Shown here one piece after another: positions 5,210 through 6,096 of a DNA stretch of 6,096 nt. A program made the translations under genes and the position numbers. The DNA is from Desulfofustis sp. (lineage in GTDB: Bacteria; Desulfobacterota; Desulfobulbia; Desulfobulbales; Desulfocapsaceae), in the NCBI GenBank assembly GCA_030604345.1, contig JAUVWB010000111.1, positions 1 to 6,096 of the forward strand, in the 5' to 3' direction. The notes beneath the pieces were generated by a model, which saw only the letters and a program-made list of their open reading frames with translations, ran no database searches and had not been told where the DNA came from. Within the stretch, counting starts at the first letter, position 1; the number at the start of each line of letters is the position of its first letter.

Positions 5210-6096
5210 ATGATTTCATTAACGAAGAAGAAGCGAAGAGGATTGAGTCTCGGTCTCAAGATTACCCTCGGGGTGGCATTGACATCAAACGTCTGCATTG
5301 CTGCTTTAGTTTACTTTCATTGGCAGTCATCCGCTCAAATCCAGCGCCACGTGTCAGATGTCTTGCACATCAGAGAGGAAGACAGCAGACAGCTCAGGGA
5401 AACCATCGTCGGTCTTCAAGAAAAAATTCTCGGAATCGGTGAACGCTTGCAGAAATCTTCCTCTGCCGAATGGGATTCTCACCTTGATGATCACTACATC
5501 CTGTTGGAGACCCGGCAACTTGTCGGACGGGATGCCTGGGGAGCAAGGTACAATCGTGAAGAACGGCGCGAATTGGCCAAAATGGTGCCGGTAGTTCAAG
5601 ATGGTATTGACGTATTCTGTGTCTCGATCGGTCTGGCGGGCGACGATGGCAAATTTTCTGGAACTGTCGTGCAGAGATTGTATCAACGCCCTGCAGGCTT
5701 TTCTGTGGCGAAGGCGATTGAAGCTATGGAGCTATCGGTTCCAGCACGTACTTCGACAGGAAGATCTCACCAAAGAGGATTCTTGACAGAGCTACAGGCG
5801 CAGCTTGCCGACGAAGCTTTGGAAGCTGAACGAAAGCGAATCGAAATCCTTCAATATACCGATGCAATCACTGCTGTTGAGCATAAGTTGGAGCTGATTA
5901 AACGGCATAGCACGCAGCGTACGCTGCTGGCCAGCCTTGCCGCTTGCGTCGCGAACCTACGGATCATCGTGCTTCTGCCCGGCGGTGTCGTCGAGCGTCC
6001 CCACCGTCGCCTCACCAAGGCTAGTAACGAATGGCGGACCGGAAATTACCCCATAGTTCCAGAACAGAACCGCGGCGACCCGCTAGGAATACCTGC
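5210..6096 (+). CDS. Membrane sensor N-terminus with HAMP (chemoreceptor or histidine kinase; runs off the right edge)
   Basis: The frame is open for 295 codons to the edge. After a basic start, residues about 12-36 (LSLGLKITLGVALTS onward) form the first membrane helix, in the style of chemoreceptor N-termini. Residues about 40-235 are a largely helical periplasmic sensory domain with heptad-like stretches (46-82 and 192-235), a motif YNREERRELAK (114-124) and a GLAGDDGKFS turn (141-150). A second helix at about 237-261 leads into a HAMP-like segment: VVERPHRRLTKASNEW, then G278-N-Y and D290-P-L-G. The output domain is outside the window, so methyl-accepting chemotaxis protein and histidine kinase cannot be told apart; the sensory domain reminds me of deltaproteobacterial chemoreceptors. 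Oddities are Arg251 inside the second helix and Pro291 where HAMP has Glu. The start is uncertain: no Shine-Dalgarno precedes ATG 5210, and GTG 5156, with GGGA at 5144-5147, is an in-frame alternative. Confidence 0.8.
   Translation, partial: MISLTKKKRRGLSLGLKITLGVALTSNVCIAALVYFHWQSSAQIQRHVSDVLHIREEDSRQLRETIVGLQEKILGIGERLQKSSSAEWDSHLDDHYILLETRQLVGRDAWGARYNREERRELAKMVPVVQDGIDVFCVSIGLAGDDGKFSGTVVQRLYQRPAGFSVAKAIEAMELSVPARTSTGRSHQRGFLTELQAQLADEALEAERKRIEILQYTDAITAVEHKLELIKRHSTQRTLLASLAACVANLRIIVLLPGGVVERPHRRLTKASNEWRTGNYPIVPEQNRGDPLGIP

Noticed and set aside
1..6096. CRISPR arrays, insertion sequences, tRNA or rRNA genes
   Set aside because: I saw no regularly spaced direct repeats, no transposase motifs with terminal repeats, and no tRNA-like cloverleaf or rRNA sequence.

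Overview
The window looks like chromosomal DNA from a Gram-negative bacterium, GC-rich (high fifties percent by eye). The best guess is a deltaproteobacterium/Desulfobacterota, of the Desulfobulbales type. This rests on a putative outer-membrane lipoprotein protease, an FtsH that looks like a secondary paralogue, and a sensory receptor N-terminus that resembles receptors I associate with that group. The phylum is an inference, not something shown by a marker gene.

Layout from left to right. (1) Positions 1-990, minus strand: the first 330 residues of an FtsH-type membrane AAA+ metalloprotease, cut by the window edge before the zinc site. A good sigma-70-like promoter lies about 130 bases upstream of its start. 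(2) 991-1518: a mostly non-coding stretch with that promoter, a possible plus-strand extended -10 site and a possible 36-residue one-helix microprotein. (3) 1519 to about 3048, plus strand: a decayed cation:proton antiporter of the CPA1/NhaP type with a C-terminal TrkA-N-like nucleotide-binding region. It keeps an excellent ribosome binding site but carries at least five separate lesions: two in-frame nonsense codons, two frameshifts and one large internal deletion. It also contains a perfect terminator-like hairpin. (4) 3028-4401, minus strand: an M48-family metalloprotease (probable lipoprotein) followed by a small GRAM/PH-like protein. (5) 4604-4927, plus strand: an unrecognised 107-residue protein with two predicted membrane helices, whose stop codon lies inside a strong palindrome. 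(6) 4928-5209: a gene-free stretch with a second stem-loop and a T-run. (7) 5210 to the right edge, plus strand: the N-terminal half of a membrane sensor (methyl-accepting chemotaxis protein or histidine kinase) with a helical sensory domain between two membrane helices and the start of a HAMP domain.

Working together: FtsH (inner-membrane quality control) and the M48 protease (periplasmic/outer-membrane quality control) are both envelope zinc proteases, but they lie in separate transcription units, so a functional link is only suggestive. The M48 and GRAM genes are codirectional, 129 bases apart, and may be co-transcribed. I see no convincing new multi-gene system. The most notable feature is the partly decayed antiporter.
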